DNA of 64,000 nt from Ignavibacteriales bacterium (GCA_003599415.1 QZKB01000151.1:62001-126000); one strand, 5' to 3'; shown: positions 18,304 through 28,791, numbered from the stretch's first letter. The notes: generated by a model from the letters alone, not told the origin. Numbers and translations are program-made.

Positions 18304-19225
18304 TATAACAATCGAGAATTTGTACAACTGGTGTAGCGTTCCCGTGAGGGAATTGGAAAACCATGCAGACTTGAAAATTCCTTTCCGGTTGTGCAACGAT
18401 TCGAATGAGATGGGTTACATTATGGCAAGGGAACTTGTGGATCAAATAAAATCAAATAATGAAATGAACGTTGAAACACGGGCTATTATACCTTGCGGAC
18501 CTAACTGCTGGTATGAACCGTTTGCCGAAATTGTTAACAGGGAAGAAGTATCATTAAAAAAACTTATTGTATTTCACATGGATGAATGTCTTGACTGGCA
18601 GGGGAATGAACTTCCGAGGAATCATCCGTATTCATTCCGTGGTTTTATGGAAAAATATTTTTATGCTCCGATTAATTCCAAACTTGCTGTCCTGACCGAG
18701 AACAGAAACTGGCTTAACGGTAAAAATATTGAAGAGATAAAAAGAAAAATTGAAGAAGCTCCGATAGATATAACTTATGGTGGCTGGGGGCAGGATGGAC
18801 ACGTAGCCTACAATCAGGCAAGGAGACATGCTTTCAGTAATGTGGTATTGGATGAATTAAGAAATTCGACGATAAGAATCCAGGACAATAATTATGATAC
18901 AATATTAGCGCTTGCAAACAGGACTTTTGGAGCAGCATACCAGTTTGTGCCGCCAATGTCTGTTACGCTTGGTATGAAGGAATGTCTTTCTGCAAAAAAA
19001 ATTCGTCTGTTCAGCGATACGGGTAATTGGAAACAAACTGCTTTAAGGGTTGCACTGTTTGGCCCGGTTACTCCGGAATACCCAATCACATTGTTGCAGG
19101 AGCATCCGGATGCTTTGTTGACTGCCACGATTGATACTGCAAGACATCCGATAAGCGAACACCCGGAATGGGATCTTGGGATAAAAAACGAAAACAATTT
19201 AGAAGTAACAAAACAGGAAAAGTAA
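18296..19225 (+). CDS. NagB/AgaI-like amino-sugar-6-phosphate deaminase or isomerase
   Basis: The fold is that of glucosamine-6-phosphate deaminase/6-phosphogluconolactonase. FHMDECLDW corresponds to the NagB MDE loop, RNHPYSFRGFM to its HPxSY segment, and GGWGQDGHVAYNQ to the GIGxDGHIAFNE active-site loop, with Asp and His retained. The true start is the ATG at 18296, overlapping araD by 8 bases, which suggests translational coupling. It has about 310 residues, longer than NagB (about 266) with a C-terminal extension. In this neighbourhood it probably converts galactosamine-6-P or glucosamine-6-P to the ketose phosphate and ammonia. The substitutions around the loop mean that isomerase-only activity is possible. 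Confidence 0.75.
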   Translation: MSNITIENLYNWCSVPVRELENHADLKIPFRLCNDSNEMGYIMARELVDQIKSNNEMNVETRAIIPCGPNCWYEPFAEIVNREEVSLKKLIVFHMDECLDWQGNELPRNHPYSFRGFMEKYFYAPINSKLAVLTENRNWLNGKNIEEIKRKIEEAPIDITYGGWGQDGHVAYNQARRHAFSNVVLDELRNSTIRIQDNNYDTILALANRTFGAAYQFVPPMSVTLGMKECLSAKKIRLFSDTGNWKQTALRVALFGPVTPEYPITLLQEHPDALLTATIDTARHPISEHPEWDLGIKNENNLEVTKQEK

Positions 19226-20265
19226 TGGATTCGTTAAATCTCGGTAAGACAGTTTTAAAATATGAAGTAATAATTGGTGTTGGGGGAATTGGATCCGGGT
19301 CATTTTTCCGGCTCGACGGTAATCATACGCTTGGGAGAGAAGAAAGCCGCAGCGGGTACTTCCTTGACAAAAATGATTACTGTAAGCTTCATATAATTGC
19401 TCATTATGTAAAAGCTTTGCTTGGTAATAAGCTTAGAATAATTCCCGTGGGTAAAGTTGGCAATGATGATGCGGGTAAAAAGTTAATTGAAGAAATGAAT
19501 GAGGTGGATATTGAAACGGGTTATGTTGAGATTGATAAATCGAAGCATACTCTTTTCTCCTTTTGTTTTTTATATCCGGATCATAGCGGCGGAAATATGA
19601 CCACAAATGATTCTGCCTGTTCTTCTGTTGATGAAGAACATATTTTAAAATCTGAAAAAGAGTTTATGAAATATTCCGGGAAAGGTATTGCTCTGGCTGC
19701 ACCGGAGGTATCTCTTAACGCTCGTCTTTGCCTGCTCAATCTTGCAACAAAATATAATTTTTTCAGAGTCGCCTCATTTACTTCCGGCGAGATGAACAAA
19801 GTATTTAAAGAAAGAATCATTGAGAAAGTTGATTTACTGTGTATCAATCTTGATGAAGCGGCCGCAATTCTGGATATGGATTTTAATTATAATATTTCGG
19901 AGATAGTAAAACTTTCAATTGATAAATTGACCGTAATAAATCCTAAATTAATTATAACAATAACTGGCGGGAAAGAAGGCAGCTGGATATGGAATGGTTC
20001 GGAACTATCATATTTGCCCGTTGAAAAGGTTGAGGTTATAAGTACAGCCGGTGCAGGCGACGCTTTTACTTCGGGTATGATAGCAGGTATCGCATCAGGT
20101 CTGTCAATTAAAGACTCTCATCAGCTTGCAAATCTGACCGGCGGAGGATCGGTAACATCACCGCATACTATAAATAAAGAATTAAATAGGGTAACACTTC
20201 TTGAAATATCAAAAACAAGTAACACAAAATTTTCGAATAATGTTTTAAAACTACTGGAGAAATAG
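19225..20265 (+). CDS. PfkB-family carbohydrate kinase (cluster A)
   Basis: This is a ribokinase-fold sugar kinase. The N-terminal glycine-rich segment (GVGGIGSGSFFRLDGNHTLG), the nucleotide region (LIITITGGKEGSWIWNG) and the catalytic anion-hole motif STAGAGDAFTSGM are all present. The start codon at 19225 shares one base with the preceding stop (TAATG), so it is coupled to the NagB-like gene. A kinase after a deaminase fits phosphorylation of tagatose-6-P or fructose-6-P to the bisphosphate. The substrate cannot be told from sequence, and the N-terminal motif deviates from typical phosphofructokinase-B, so a nucleoside or other sugar substrate is not excluded. Confidence 0.8.
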   Translation: MDSLNLGKTVLKYEVIIGVGGIGSGSFFRLDGNHTLGREESRSGYFLDKNDYCKLHIIAHYVKALLGNKLRIIPVGKVGNDDAGKKLIEEMNEVDIETGYVEIDKSKHTLFSFCFLYPDHSGGNMTTNDSACSSVDEEHILKSEKEFMKYSGKGIALAAPEVSLNARLCLLNLATKYNFFRVASFTSGEMNKVFKERIIEKVDLLCINLDEAAAILDMDFNYNISEIVKLSIDKLTVINPKLIITITGGKEGSWIWNGSELSYLPVEKVEVISTAGAGDAFTSGMIAGIASGLSIKDSHQLANLTGGGSVTSPHTINKELNRVTLLEISKTSNTKFSNNVLKLLEK

Positions 20266-20266
20266 T

Positions 20267-20578
20267 ATGAGCGTAACAATGAGAATTATTCAGCAATTCG
20301 ATGCAACAAAAGAAAATGAATTTATGGACTTTGAGAAAAAATTTGCAGATCTGGAAAAGGAAAGACCAGATTATCCCAAGGGTAAAAGAATGCAGCCGAT
20401 TGCAAGTGGCGAGCCATGTAATTCACTTATATGGCAGTGTGAATTTCAAACCATTGGCGAAGCATATAAAACGCTTGATTTCTTTAATGGCGATGCTGCA
20501 CACGAAAAGTTATTGGAGGGACAGCTCCCGTACTTTAGACAAGTGAAAATAGAATTTTATAAAAACCTGGATTTTTAA
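20267..20578 (+). CDS. Small conserved-looking cytosolic protein, possibly dimeric alpha/beta-barrel
   Basis: This 103-residue protein starts one base after the kinase stop, so it belongs to the operon. There is no signal peptide or membrane segment. The pattern MRIIQQFDA, a helix (FMDFEKKFADLEKER), strands (SLIWQCEFQT), a second helix (GEAYKTLDFF) and a final strand (QVKIEFYKN) resembles ferredoxin-like dimeric alpha/beta-barrel proteins of the ABM or EthD type. I do not recognise a family member. A role beside sugar-phosphate enzymes, such as mutarotase-like or regulatory, is only a guess. Confidence 0.6.
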   Translation: MSVTMRIIQQFDATKENEFMDFEKKFADLEKERPDYPKGKRMQPIASGEPCNSLIWQCEFQTIGEAYKTLDFFNGDAAHEKLLEGQLPYFRQVKIEFYKNLDF

Positions 20579-20656
20579 ATTTCATAATAGGGCTAAAAAT
20601 AATTGATCTAGTTTTGAAATATAGATTGATAATTAAGGTTTAAGGAGAGAAATTAA

Positions 20657-21748
20657 ATGAGAACAATAAAAAACTTTACGGCTTATCTACTTCTGTTTTC
20701 GGTTTGTTCTTTTATATCATCCGGCTGTAGTAGAAACAATTATGAGCTAAGTGATTTTAATAAGATTAAAAAAATTGATGCGCATGTTCACGATAATTCT
20801 GAAAGCAACACGTTTTCTGAAGTAGCATCTGAAAATGGTTTTAAAATTTTATCCATTAATGTTGATTACCCGGATTTTCCAAATGTTGAATTCCAGCAAA
20901 ATGTGGCAAAGCTGCATCTGAAAGATTACAGGAATGTATTTGCCTATGCTTCAACATTTTATTTAAATGGGTGGGATGAAACCGGTTGGGCAGATAAAAT
21001 AATAAATCACCTTGATTCCACATTTAAAGATGGGGCAACTGCTGTAAAGTTCTGGAAAAACATCGGTATGGTTTTTCGCGATAAAAGTGGTAAATACATA
21101 ATGATTGATGATGAAAAATTGGATCCCGTCTTTAACTACTTAACATCTAAAAATATTCCCGTTGTTGTTCATTGCGGTGAGCCAAGAGATTGCTGGCTGG
21201 CTGTTGAAAAAATGATGAGTAATGACATGAAAGAATATTTTTCAAAGCATCCGCAATATCATATGTATCTGCATCCTGATATGCCTTCTTATCTAGATCA
21301 GATAAATGCGAGAGACAGGATGCTTGCCAAACACCCCGATATGAAATTCATGGGAGCACACATTGGAAGTTTAGAATGGAGCGTTGATGAGGCAGCAAGG
21401 TTTCTTGATAAATATCCAAATGCTAAGGTTGACCTGGCGGCAAGAATGGATTACTTGCAATTGCAATCTCAGAAAGATTGGGATAAGGTTTATCATTTCT
21501 TTTGTAAGTATAAAGAGAGAATTCTTTACGGGACTGATCTGATAATAGGACCAAAAGATGATACAACCGTATTTAAACAGGTTACACGGGATAAATGGTT
21601 GTCAGATTGGAAGTACTTAGCTACAGATTTAACAATGTCTGTAAACTCGGTTAAAGGAGAATTCAAAGGACTTGCTTTGCCGAAAGAGGTTATTAATAAA
21701 ATTTATTATTCAAATGCGGAAAAGTTATTTTATTCTGCCTGGAAATAA
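20657..21748 (+). CDS. Lipoprotein amidohydrolase (amidohydrolase-2/TIM-barrel metal hydrolase)
   Basis: A lipobox (SSGC at about residue 24) after a hydrophobic signal makes this an envelope lipoprotein. The metal-dependent hydrolase barrel is complete: DAHVHD (HxH), AVKFWKN with a Lys, VVVHCGEP, GAHIGSLEW and YGTDLI with the final Asp. These are the ligands of the amidohydrolase-2 group. AAGGAGAG precedes the start. It is the last gene of cluster A. It could hydrolyse or decarboxylate a small ring compound, or deacylate a sugar, but it is not a NagA-type deacetylase by sequence. The substrate is unknown. Confidence 0.8.
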   Translation: MRTIKNFTAYLLLFSVCSFISSGCSRNNYELSDFNKIKKIDAHVHDNSESNTFSEVASENGFKILSINVDYPDFPNVEFQQNVAKLHLKDYRNVFAYASTFYLNGWDETGWADKIINHLDSTFKDGATAVKFWKNIGMVFRDKSGKYIMIDDEKLDPVFNYLTSKNIPVVVHCGEPRDCWLAVEKMMSNDMKEYFSKHPQYHMYLHPDMPSYLDQINARDRMLAKHPDMKFMGAHIGSLEWSVDEAARFLDKYPNAKVDLAARMDYLQLQSQKDWDKVYHFFCKYKERILYGTDLIIGPKDDTTVFKQVTRDKWLSDWKYLATDLTMSVNSVKGEFKGLALPKEVINKIYYSNAEKLFYSAWK

Positions 21749-22179
21749 TAGTATAAGGACAATCAATTATCTTTAAATGAATTAATCAAAGATTTCACTT
21801 TAAATATTTTTATCCGGTGCATTCCTTTCTATAAAACGGTAGAAAGGATTGAAACCAACAATAAAACCCAATGAAGCTTTAGGCTTGATTCTCATGTATT
21901 TCTTGTTCATTCCTTCATTGAAGAGCCACAAATCATTTCGGAGAAGAATAGAAACGCACAACTTATTACAATCACTGCATTACATTTCGTCTCCACTTTT
22001 CTTAGTCTATTCGGAATCTTTTTTATTGAATTTTTCCGGTGATCGGTATAGGTTTAAGAAAGATATTCAAATTCATAATGTGAATCAGATTTGATAAAAG
22101 AGGTAGAAGTTATCTAAGAAACTATACCGAAGTAAAATCACCGTTCAATTAAAACAGAATTATTATTAGCGAGCTAAAT
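21749..22179. other. 431-bp intergenic region with two inverted-repeat structures
   Basis: I see no convincing gene. The 81-aa plus-strand ORF at 21849 has no family features. The complementary strand (about 21800-21960) holds a short open stretch ending YMRIKPKASLGFIVGFNPFY that may be a decayed gene end. A hairpin TCCTTTCTA/TAGAAAGGA (21823-21848) and a 146-bp imperfect inverted repeat (22015-22160) are the notable contents. A promoter for the isomerase gene must lie here, but no -35/-10 pair stands out. Confidence 0.5.
22015..22160. repeat. Long imperfect inverted repeat with two inner hairpins
   Basis: The outer arms pair in blocks in register: TTTTA.TTGAA with TTCAATTAAAA, CGGTGAT with ATCACCG, CGGTATA with TATACCG, and GTTT with AAAC. 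Inside lie CAAATTCA...TGAATCAGATTTG and GATAA...TTATC hairpins, giving a three-way-junction-like shape. It ends 20 bases before the isomerase start. It could be a leader RNA, a small RNA or a MITE remnant. Confidence 0.55.
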
Positions 22180-23370
22180 ATGAAAAGCATGAAATCAATT
22201 TTAGAAAAAGAAATTAACGCCAATGAAGGTATTCTTCGTTTAAAACCTGCCTGGGTTGCAAGGGATTTTCTTCCACCGGGTAAAAGATTGGGATTACCGG
22301 AAGACCAATACAACTTAGGCGAACGCGGAGGAATATGCGAAAGATGGATCGGGTCAACCACCAAGGCAGATAATAAAATTTCTGTTCCGAATGAGGGTCT
22401 AAGCTTACTGAACATTGAAGGAGAGGTAATTACTTTAAAGGAAGCCGTTGAAATTGAACCCGCTTTAATTATGGGAGAAGAGTATTCTATAAGTCATAAT
22501 GGACTTGGACGCCTGCCGAAAATTTTTGATTACCAGGAAAGACTACCTTATCATATTCATCAAATGCAAAAGCATGCAAAGCTTGTCGGTTGCAACTCAA
22601 AAGAAGAAGCCTATTATTTTCCTGAAGGCGTTCCAACGGGCAAACACCCGGAAACATTCTTTGGGGTTCATCCTTTTATAGTTGAAAAAAATAAACAAGA
22701 GTTGTTATTACGGCCAATGATTGAATGGAAAGATGATTCGATACTACAATTTGCAAGGGCGTTCCTGCAGTTACCAGGCGATGGATTTCATGTTCCGGCG
22801 GGGACACTGCACGCTCCGGGAACAGCGCTTACAATTGAACTTCAGGAGGATAGCGATGTATTTGCAATGATGCAGGCAGACTGCGGCGGAAAAATTATTA
22901 GTAAAGATCTTCTGTTTAAAGACGTTCGTAATGAAGATAAAGAAAAATACGGTGAGAAAATTATTCTTGATATGATTGACTGGAACATCTGCGGTGATCC
23001 GTATTTCTACGAGAACCGGCACACTCCTCCTTTGGAAATATATAACACCAAAGAAGCGGAAGAACACTGGATATTCTATAACACAAAAAAATTCAACGGC
23101 AAGCGGTTAAAAGTTAATGCGAATGAGAAAATTCTGAGCAGAGAAAAGGGTGTTTATAATATTCTTGTTTGGAAGGGCAAAGGGAAATTTGGACCTCATG
23201 AAATTGAAGCCGGTAATTTTGATGAGGATGAACTTCTTATAACGTATGATGCTGCAGTAAAAGAAATAGAGATAGTTAATACCGGAGGCGAAGAACTTAT
23301 TATTTATAAATTTTTTGGTCCGGACATAAATGAGGATGTTCCGTTTTTACCTCCATATAAAAAGTTTTAG
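22180..23370 (+). CDS. Mannose-6-phosphate isomerase-like cupin protein
   Basis: This is a type I phosphomannose isomerase-like double cupin. PYHIHQMQKHA and KEEAYYFPEG supply the metal ligands of the first cupin, and GDGFHVPAGTLHAPG is the family signature with its His. A second cupin-like half (about 290-390) ends the protein. The 396 residues are close to the family length. It should interconvert an aldose-6-P and a ketose-6-P in the cytoplasm; mannose-6-P/fructose-6-P is the default, but a different hexose or a free sugar (lyxose-isomerase-like) is possible. It is monocistronic behind the structured 430-bp region and converges on the AraC gene. Confidence 0.78.
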   Translation: MKSMKSILEKEINANEGILRLKPAWVARDFLPPGKRLGLPEDQYNLGERGGICERWIGSTTKADNKISVPNEGLSLLNIEGEVITLKEAVEIEPALIMGEEYSISHNGLGRLPKIFDYQERLPYHIHQMQKHAKLVGCNSKEEAYYFPEGVPTGKHPETFFGVHPFIVEKNKQELLLRPMIEWKDDSILQFARAFLQLPGDGFHVPAGTLHAPGTALTIELQEDSDVFAMMQADCGGKIISKDLLFKDVRNEDKEKYGEKIILDMIDWNICGDPYFYENRHTPPLEIYNTKEAEEHWIFYNTKKFNGKRLKVNANEKILSREKGVYNILVWKGKGKFGPHEIEAGNFDEDELLITYDAAVKEIEIVNTGGEELIIYKFFGPDINEDVPFLPPYKKF

Positions 23371-23423
23371 AAGAAAAAAGAATAGAAATATATTATTGTG
23401 AAATATTATGGTGGGGACTATTT

Positions 23424-23457
23424 AACGCTTAAAGATTTTAAAACAGAAAGCGTTTTT
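23424..23457 (+). terminator. Weak intrinsic terminator after the isomerase gene
   Basis: AACGCTT and AAGCGTT form a 7-bp stem with a 17-base loop, followed by TTT. It lies between convergent genes. The long loop makes it a weak candidate. Confidence 0.45.
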
Positions 23458-23504
23458 CAAATGATATACTTGTACTAAAATATTATACAGGCTGCTGGTA
23501 TGAA

Positions 23505-24419
23505 TTAATTTAAAATCTGGTTTTTCCCAAAGGGATGCATTCGCATAAATTCTTTCGGACTCATACCAACTTGTTTTCTAAATAGCCGTGAAAAATAAGG
23601 TGGATTTTCAAAACCAAGTTTAAAAGCAATTTCTGAAATACTTTGTTCACCGGCAACAAGCATGTTTTTGGCTTCGGAAATAATATGGAGATGAATCAGT
23701 TCTAGTGCAGTTTTACCGGTTTCCTGTTTCAATAAATCACTTAAGTATTTTGGAGAAAGATTAAGCTGGGATGCCATCTGATTTACAGTTGGCAATCCTT
23801 TCGTAACTGCGTCACCTTTTTCGAAATAAATATTAAGAAACTCGTTATACTTTGTAACTGTCTTTCCAATTAATGGTTTGCGGTCAATGAATTGTCTTTT
23901 GTAAAAACGCTGAGCGTACTTCAACATTGAATCGAGATGAGAAAGAATAATAGATTTGCTGAACTCATCGGGATTATTATGATACTCTGTTTCCATCTTA
24001 TGATACAACGACCACATAACTTCTTTCTCTCTTGGTGAAAGATGAAGAGCTTCATTAATTTCATAATCGAAGAAGTTATACTTTTTAATTTCATTAAATA
24101 AAGGATGACCTATTAAAAAATCTTCGTGCAAACGAATTACAAAACCTTTTTCAGAATATTCAAGTCCACGGGCAAATAATGCCTGATTAGGTTTCGTAAA
24201 AAACATCCATCCTTTGTCATGATCGTATTTGGTTTTGCCATATATCAGCTCACCCGATTTTATTCTTTTAAGGCCTATACAATAAAAGTCACATGTGAAT
24301 TCAATATTTTTTTGAATGACAGGAGAACCCTCAAGTATGTTCAAGCTGATTAACGGATGTTCAGGTGGCGGGAAACCTTCTGCCTGTTCTAATTCACTGA
24401 TTGTTTTAAAGTACATCAT
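23505..24419 (-). CDS. AraC-family transcriptional regulator
   Basis: The C-terminal 100 residues carry two helix-turn-helix units (QMASQLNLSPKYLSDLLKQETG, then ISEIAFKLGFENPPYFSRLFRKQVGMSP), which is the AraC/XylS DNA-binding domain. The N-terminal 190 residues form a cupin-like sensor. It heads a minus-strand set with a YqhD-type dehydrogenase and an aldo/keto reductase. This matches the Escherichia coli yqhC-yqhD-dkgA arrangement, in which the AraC-type YqhC activates aldehyde reductases. A role as aldehyde-responsive activator is therefore likely by context, not by direct evidence. Confidence 0.85.
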   Translation of the reverse strand: MMYFKTISELEQAEGFPPPEHPLISLNILEGSPVIQKNIEFTCDFYCIGLKRIKSGELIYGKTKYDHDKGWMFFTKPNQALFARGLEYSEKGFVIRLHEDFLIGHPLFNEIKKYNFFDYEINEALHLSPREKEVMWSLYHKMETEYHNNPDEFSKSIILSHLDSMLKYAQRFYKRQFIDRKPLIGKTVTKYNEFLNIYFEKGDAVTKGLPTVNQMASQLNLSPKYLSDLLKQETGKTALELIHLHIISEAKNMLVAGEQSISEIAFKLGFENPPYFSRLFRKQVGMSPKEFMRMHPFGKNQILN

Positions 24420-24548
24420 AATTTGTTAATCCATTAATAATTTTGAATGTTTACTTTATTTGTTTAACGTGGTTCAACTCTTTTGTAATTAAATCAAGAT
24501 CCTTCAGGTTATGAAGAATCGGATTCCTGCCTAAACGAAAACAGTTTA

Positions 24549-25550
24549 CTAATCTATGTTTACAAGATCATACTTCCTGTTTCCCAAATCCATTTTCTCG
24601 GCGTGTTCAAGAGTATGAATTCCGTTTTTCTCTTCCATGCGCTTTATTAAATCATGTCCGTCATGAGCCTTATAAACCAAATCCACACAAGCCTGGTCCA
24701 ACGCTATCGGGTCAAGCGAAGCAAGAATACCAACATCAGCCATTGTTGGATCTTTTGGATTCGAATCACAATCGCAGTCAACAGAAAGTCTGTTCATAAC
24801 ATTTATATAAACAATATTTTCACCAAGACTATTCATAATAGCGCCGGCAGCCTCTGCCATTGATTCAAGGAATTTGTTTTGATCAGTAGTAAAGGCTTTT
24901 GCCAGCTCACTTGTTTTATCCGTTACGCCGGCAGTGTGAATCCACATTTTGCCGCTTGCTGAAGCAATGCCAATAGACATATTTTTTATTGCTCCGCCAA
25001 AACCGCCCATTGCGTGTCCTTTAAAATGAGATAGAATTATAAATGAATTATAATTTTTAAAGTGCGAGCCAACAAAATCTTCTTTAATGTTTATTCCTTT
25101 TTCAAAAGGTAAAGATATAGAACCTTCTTCATCCATAATATCTACAGGAGCAATTGCAGTAAAACCATGATCCTCTGCGGCTTTCTTGTGATCTGATGTA
25201 TTTGATCGTTTACCTGGATAAGCAGTGTTGCACTCAACGATTGTTCCATTCACTGACTGAACCAAATCTTTAATTAAATCGGGAGATAAAAAATTATGTC
25301 CGCCTGGTTCACCTGTGCTTATTTTTACCGCAACTTTTCCTGGTAACTTACGATTAAGTGTATTGTAAAGTTTTATTAAGGCGGCAGGATTTATATCCCT
25401 GGAAAAGTATACAACTGATTTCTTACTGTTGTCTGTTCCTGAAGCAGTTTCGGTTGAATCCTGCTTATCGTTTTTTTGGGCGTATGCATTAATAATGAAT
25501 ACAACCGAAAGAAGAATAACAGTAAGTTTACCCTGAATAAAGCATTTCAT
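24549..25550 (-). CDS. Exported DUF362 domain protein
   Basis: A signal peptide (LTVILLSVVFIINAYAQ) precedes a DUF362 domain covering most of the protein. Characteristic segments are GKVAVKISTGEPGGHNFL, TIVECNTAYPGKRSNT, ILSHFKGHAMGGFGGAIKNMSIG and DVGILASLDPIALDQACVDLV. Many DUF362 proteins carry a ferredoxin domain; here no 4Cys cluster is seen, only a CDCDSN stretch, so it is the stand-alone form. Function is unknown, though the family is often linked to redox chemistry. The neighbouring alcohol dehydrogenase and flavodoxin-like genes fit that. Confidence 0.8.
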   Translation of the reverse strand: MKCFIQGKLTVILLSVVFIINAYAQKNDKQDSTETASGTDNSKKSVVYFSRDINPAALIKLYNTLNRKLPGKVAVKISTGEPGGHNFLSPDLIKDLVQSVNGTIVECNTAYPGKRSNTSDHKKAAEDHGFTAIAPVDIMDEEGSISLPFEKGINIKEDFVGSHFKNYNSFIILSHFKGHAMGGFGGAIKNMSIGIASASGKMWIHTAGVTDKTSELAKAFTTDQNKFLESMAEAAGAIMNSLGENIVYINVMNRLSVDCDCDSNPKDPTMADVGILASLDPIALDQACVDLVYKAHDGHDLIKRMEEKNGIHTLEHAEKMDLGNRKYDLVNID

Positions 25551-25643
25551 CTTTCCTTTCTCCTAAGTTTGAATTTGTACGACAAACGTAATTTTATTTT
25601 TTGTTTAATCCATAATACTTATGATTCATTTCTTTACCGGGAA

Positions 25644-26810
25644 TCAGAAAGCGGTCTCAAGAATTTTTTTGCTAACATCCGGAGTTATATCCTGCGTTTC
25701 AGAAAGAGCCGTTAATCCATGAACTTTTAGCTGGTTAACAACATTAATTATTTCATCAGCTTTAATTCCGTATTCGGAAAGATGAGTTTTAATACCAAGA
25801 GATTCAAAGAATTCGCTTGTCTTTTGGATTGCAAGATCAATCTTCTCTTCGTCATTTTCATTTTCGATGTGCCATACTCGTTCTGCATATTGAAGAAGTT
25901 TGGCTTTTTTCTGTTGGCGTTTTACCTGCAGCAAGGCAGGCAGTACAATAGCAAGCGTTTGTCCATGATCTATTCCAAACAGTGCAGTAAGTTCATGCCC
26001 TATCATATGCGTTGTCCAATCCTGCGGAACGCCTGCGCCAATTAATCCGTTCAGGGCAAGAGTGGCACTCCAAACATGGTTTGCACGTACGTCATAGTTC
26101 TCTTTTTCGGCAACGGCAGGTGCTCCAATTTCAATTAATGTCTGCAGAATACCTTCTGCCATACGATCCTGCAGTTTACCATTCACAGGAAAAGTAAGGT
26201 ATTGCTCAGTTGTGTGAACAAAGGCATCTACTATTCCGTTAGCAACCTGGATTTCCGGAAGCGTAAATGTAAGTGTGGGATCTAAAATTGAAAATGTAGG
26301 ATAAGTCAACTCACTCATCACAGGAAATTTTCCATGTTCATAACTAATAACGGCGCCATTATTCATCTCAGAACCCGTTGCTGGCAAAGTAAGTACAGTG
26401 CCAAACGGAACAACTTTTCCAACAACATCAAAAGGAATTCTCATAAATCCATATTTAAGCAAATCCCGCGCATCAGCGTTATAGTTGGAGGCAAGTGTTA
26501 TAAATTTTGTCCCGTCTATAACTGATCCGCCGCCAACGGCAAGTATAAAATTAATTTTTTCTTTTTTAACTACATCCACTGCTTTCATCAGCGTTTCATA
26601 ACGCGGATTCGGTTCGATGCCGCCGAACTCATGTATATTTCTTTTACCAAGGACGTTTTTTATTTTATCAATAAGGCCGCTCTTCTTTGCACTGCCGCCA
26701 CCGTATGTAATGAAGACAATAGCATCAGCAGGAACATACTTATTAATTTCTTCAAGCCTGTCTTTGCCAAAGATAATTCTTGTCGGGTTATAAAAATCAA
26801 AATTGAACAT
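25644..26810 (-). CDS. yqhD: NADPH-dependent iron-type alcohol dehydrogenase, YqhD-like
   Basis: The 388 residues follow Escherichia coli YqhD almost end to end: YGGGSAKKSG, FGGIEPNPRYETLM, AVGGGSVIDGTKFI, LPATGSEMN, NGIVDAFVHTTEQY, NGLIGAGVPQDWTTHM and GHELTALFGIDHGQTLAI. The metal ligands Asp and three His in the last motifs are retained. YqhD reduces short-chain aldehydes with NADPH, protecting against reactive carbonyls. AAGGAG precedes the ATG. It lies between the DUF362 and flavodoxin-like genes, with the putative AraC activator downstream on the same strand. Confidence 0.92.
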   Translation of the reverse strand: MFNFDFYNPTRIIFGKDRLEEINKYVPADAIVFITYGGGSAKKSGLIDKIKNVLGKRNIHEFGGIEPNPRYETLMKAVDVVKKEKINFILAVGGGSVIDGTKFITLASNYNADARDLLKYGFMRIPFDVVGKVVPFGTVLTLPATGSEMNNGAVISYEHGKFPVMSELTYPTFSILDPTLTFTLPEIQVANGIVDAFVHTTEQYLTFPVNGKLQDRMAEGILQTLIEIGAPAVAEKENYDVRANHVWSATLALNGLIGAGVPQDWTTHMIGHELTALFGIDHGQTLAIVLPALLQVKRQQKKAKLLQYAERVWHIENENDEEKIDLAIQKTSEFFESLGIKTHLSEYGIKADEIINVVNQLKVHGLTALSETQDITPDVSKKILETAF

Positions 26811-26871
26811 AATACATCTCCTTTATTGTGCTGTTAAATTTAAAATTTCACTCCATTTTCCATCTTACATT

Positions 26872-27411
26872 TTATATAGCTTTTCCCATTTCAAAGGCTA
26901 TTTGCATTGCATTACCTTTTTTAATATCACCTTTGTTCCATGCACCTGTGCCGTAAATAATTCCTTTTTCCTTTGCACCATTAAGGCACAAAGTAAAACC
27001 GCGGAATTCTTCAATTGTCCGGCTTAAAGCGGTTTTATTATTATCCGCAGCAGTAATGAGGAAATAAAAATTTTTGTCAATAATTTCCGTGTAACGCGCA
27101 CATGTTCTGTCAATAAATGTTTTCATCTGACCGCACATTGTGTAGAAGTAAACCGGTGTTGCCATAACAATTACATCGGCATCAATCATTTTATGCAGAA
27201 GTTCGGCCATGTCATCTTTTTGAGAGCAGCCGTTTTTTTTAGAAACACATGTTCCGCATCCAGTACAGTAATTTATATTTTTCTCTCTCAGTGAAATTTT
27301 TTCGGTAAGGTGTCCCGCTTCTAAAGCTCCGCTTACGAACTGGTCGCTCAGCAGATCGGAGTTGCCTCCTTTACGAGGACTGGATGATATGACTAATATT
27401 TTTTTACGCAT
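26872..27411 (-). CDS. Flavodoxin-like NAD(P)H-dependent FMN reductase
   Basis: The N-terminal SSSPRKGGNSDLL is the phosphate-binding loop of the flavodoxin_2/FMN-reductase fold. TPVYFYTMCGQMKTFIDRT is the conserved flavin-side segment. A central CTGCGTCVSKKNGCSQ region with four cysteines is typical of the iron-sulfur flavoprotein-like subgroup. The 179 residues are full length for this type. It should be a cytosolic oxidoreductase for quinones or similar acceptors. It lies 61 bases from the dehydrogenase gene on the same strand, probably one transcript. Confidence 0.85.
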   Translation of the reverse strand: MRKKILVISSSPRKGGNSDLLSDQFVSGALEAGHLTEKISLREKNINYCTGCGTCVSKKNGCSQKDDMAELLHKMIDADVIVMATPVYFYTMCGQMKTFIDRTCARYTEIIDKNFYFLITAADNNKTALSRTIEEFRGFTLCLNGAKEKGIIYGTGAWNKGDIKKGNAMQIAFEMGKAI

Positions 27412-27474
27412 TTTATAAAATCACTTTTAATATTTTTAATTATTAAAACGAAATCAAGATTCGCCCAGGTCAAA

Positions 27475-28791
<1,317 letters not shown>

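Noticed and set aside
21849-22094. 81-residue ORF in the 431-bp gap
   Set aside because: No RBS, no similarity I can recognise, and it overlaps the inverted-repeat structure.
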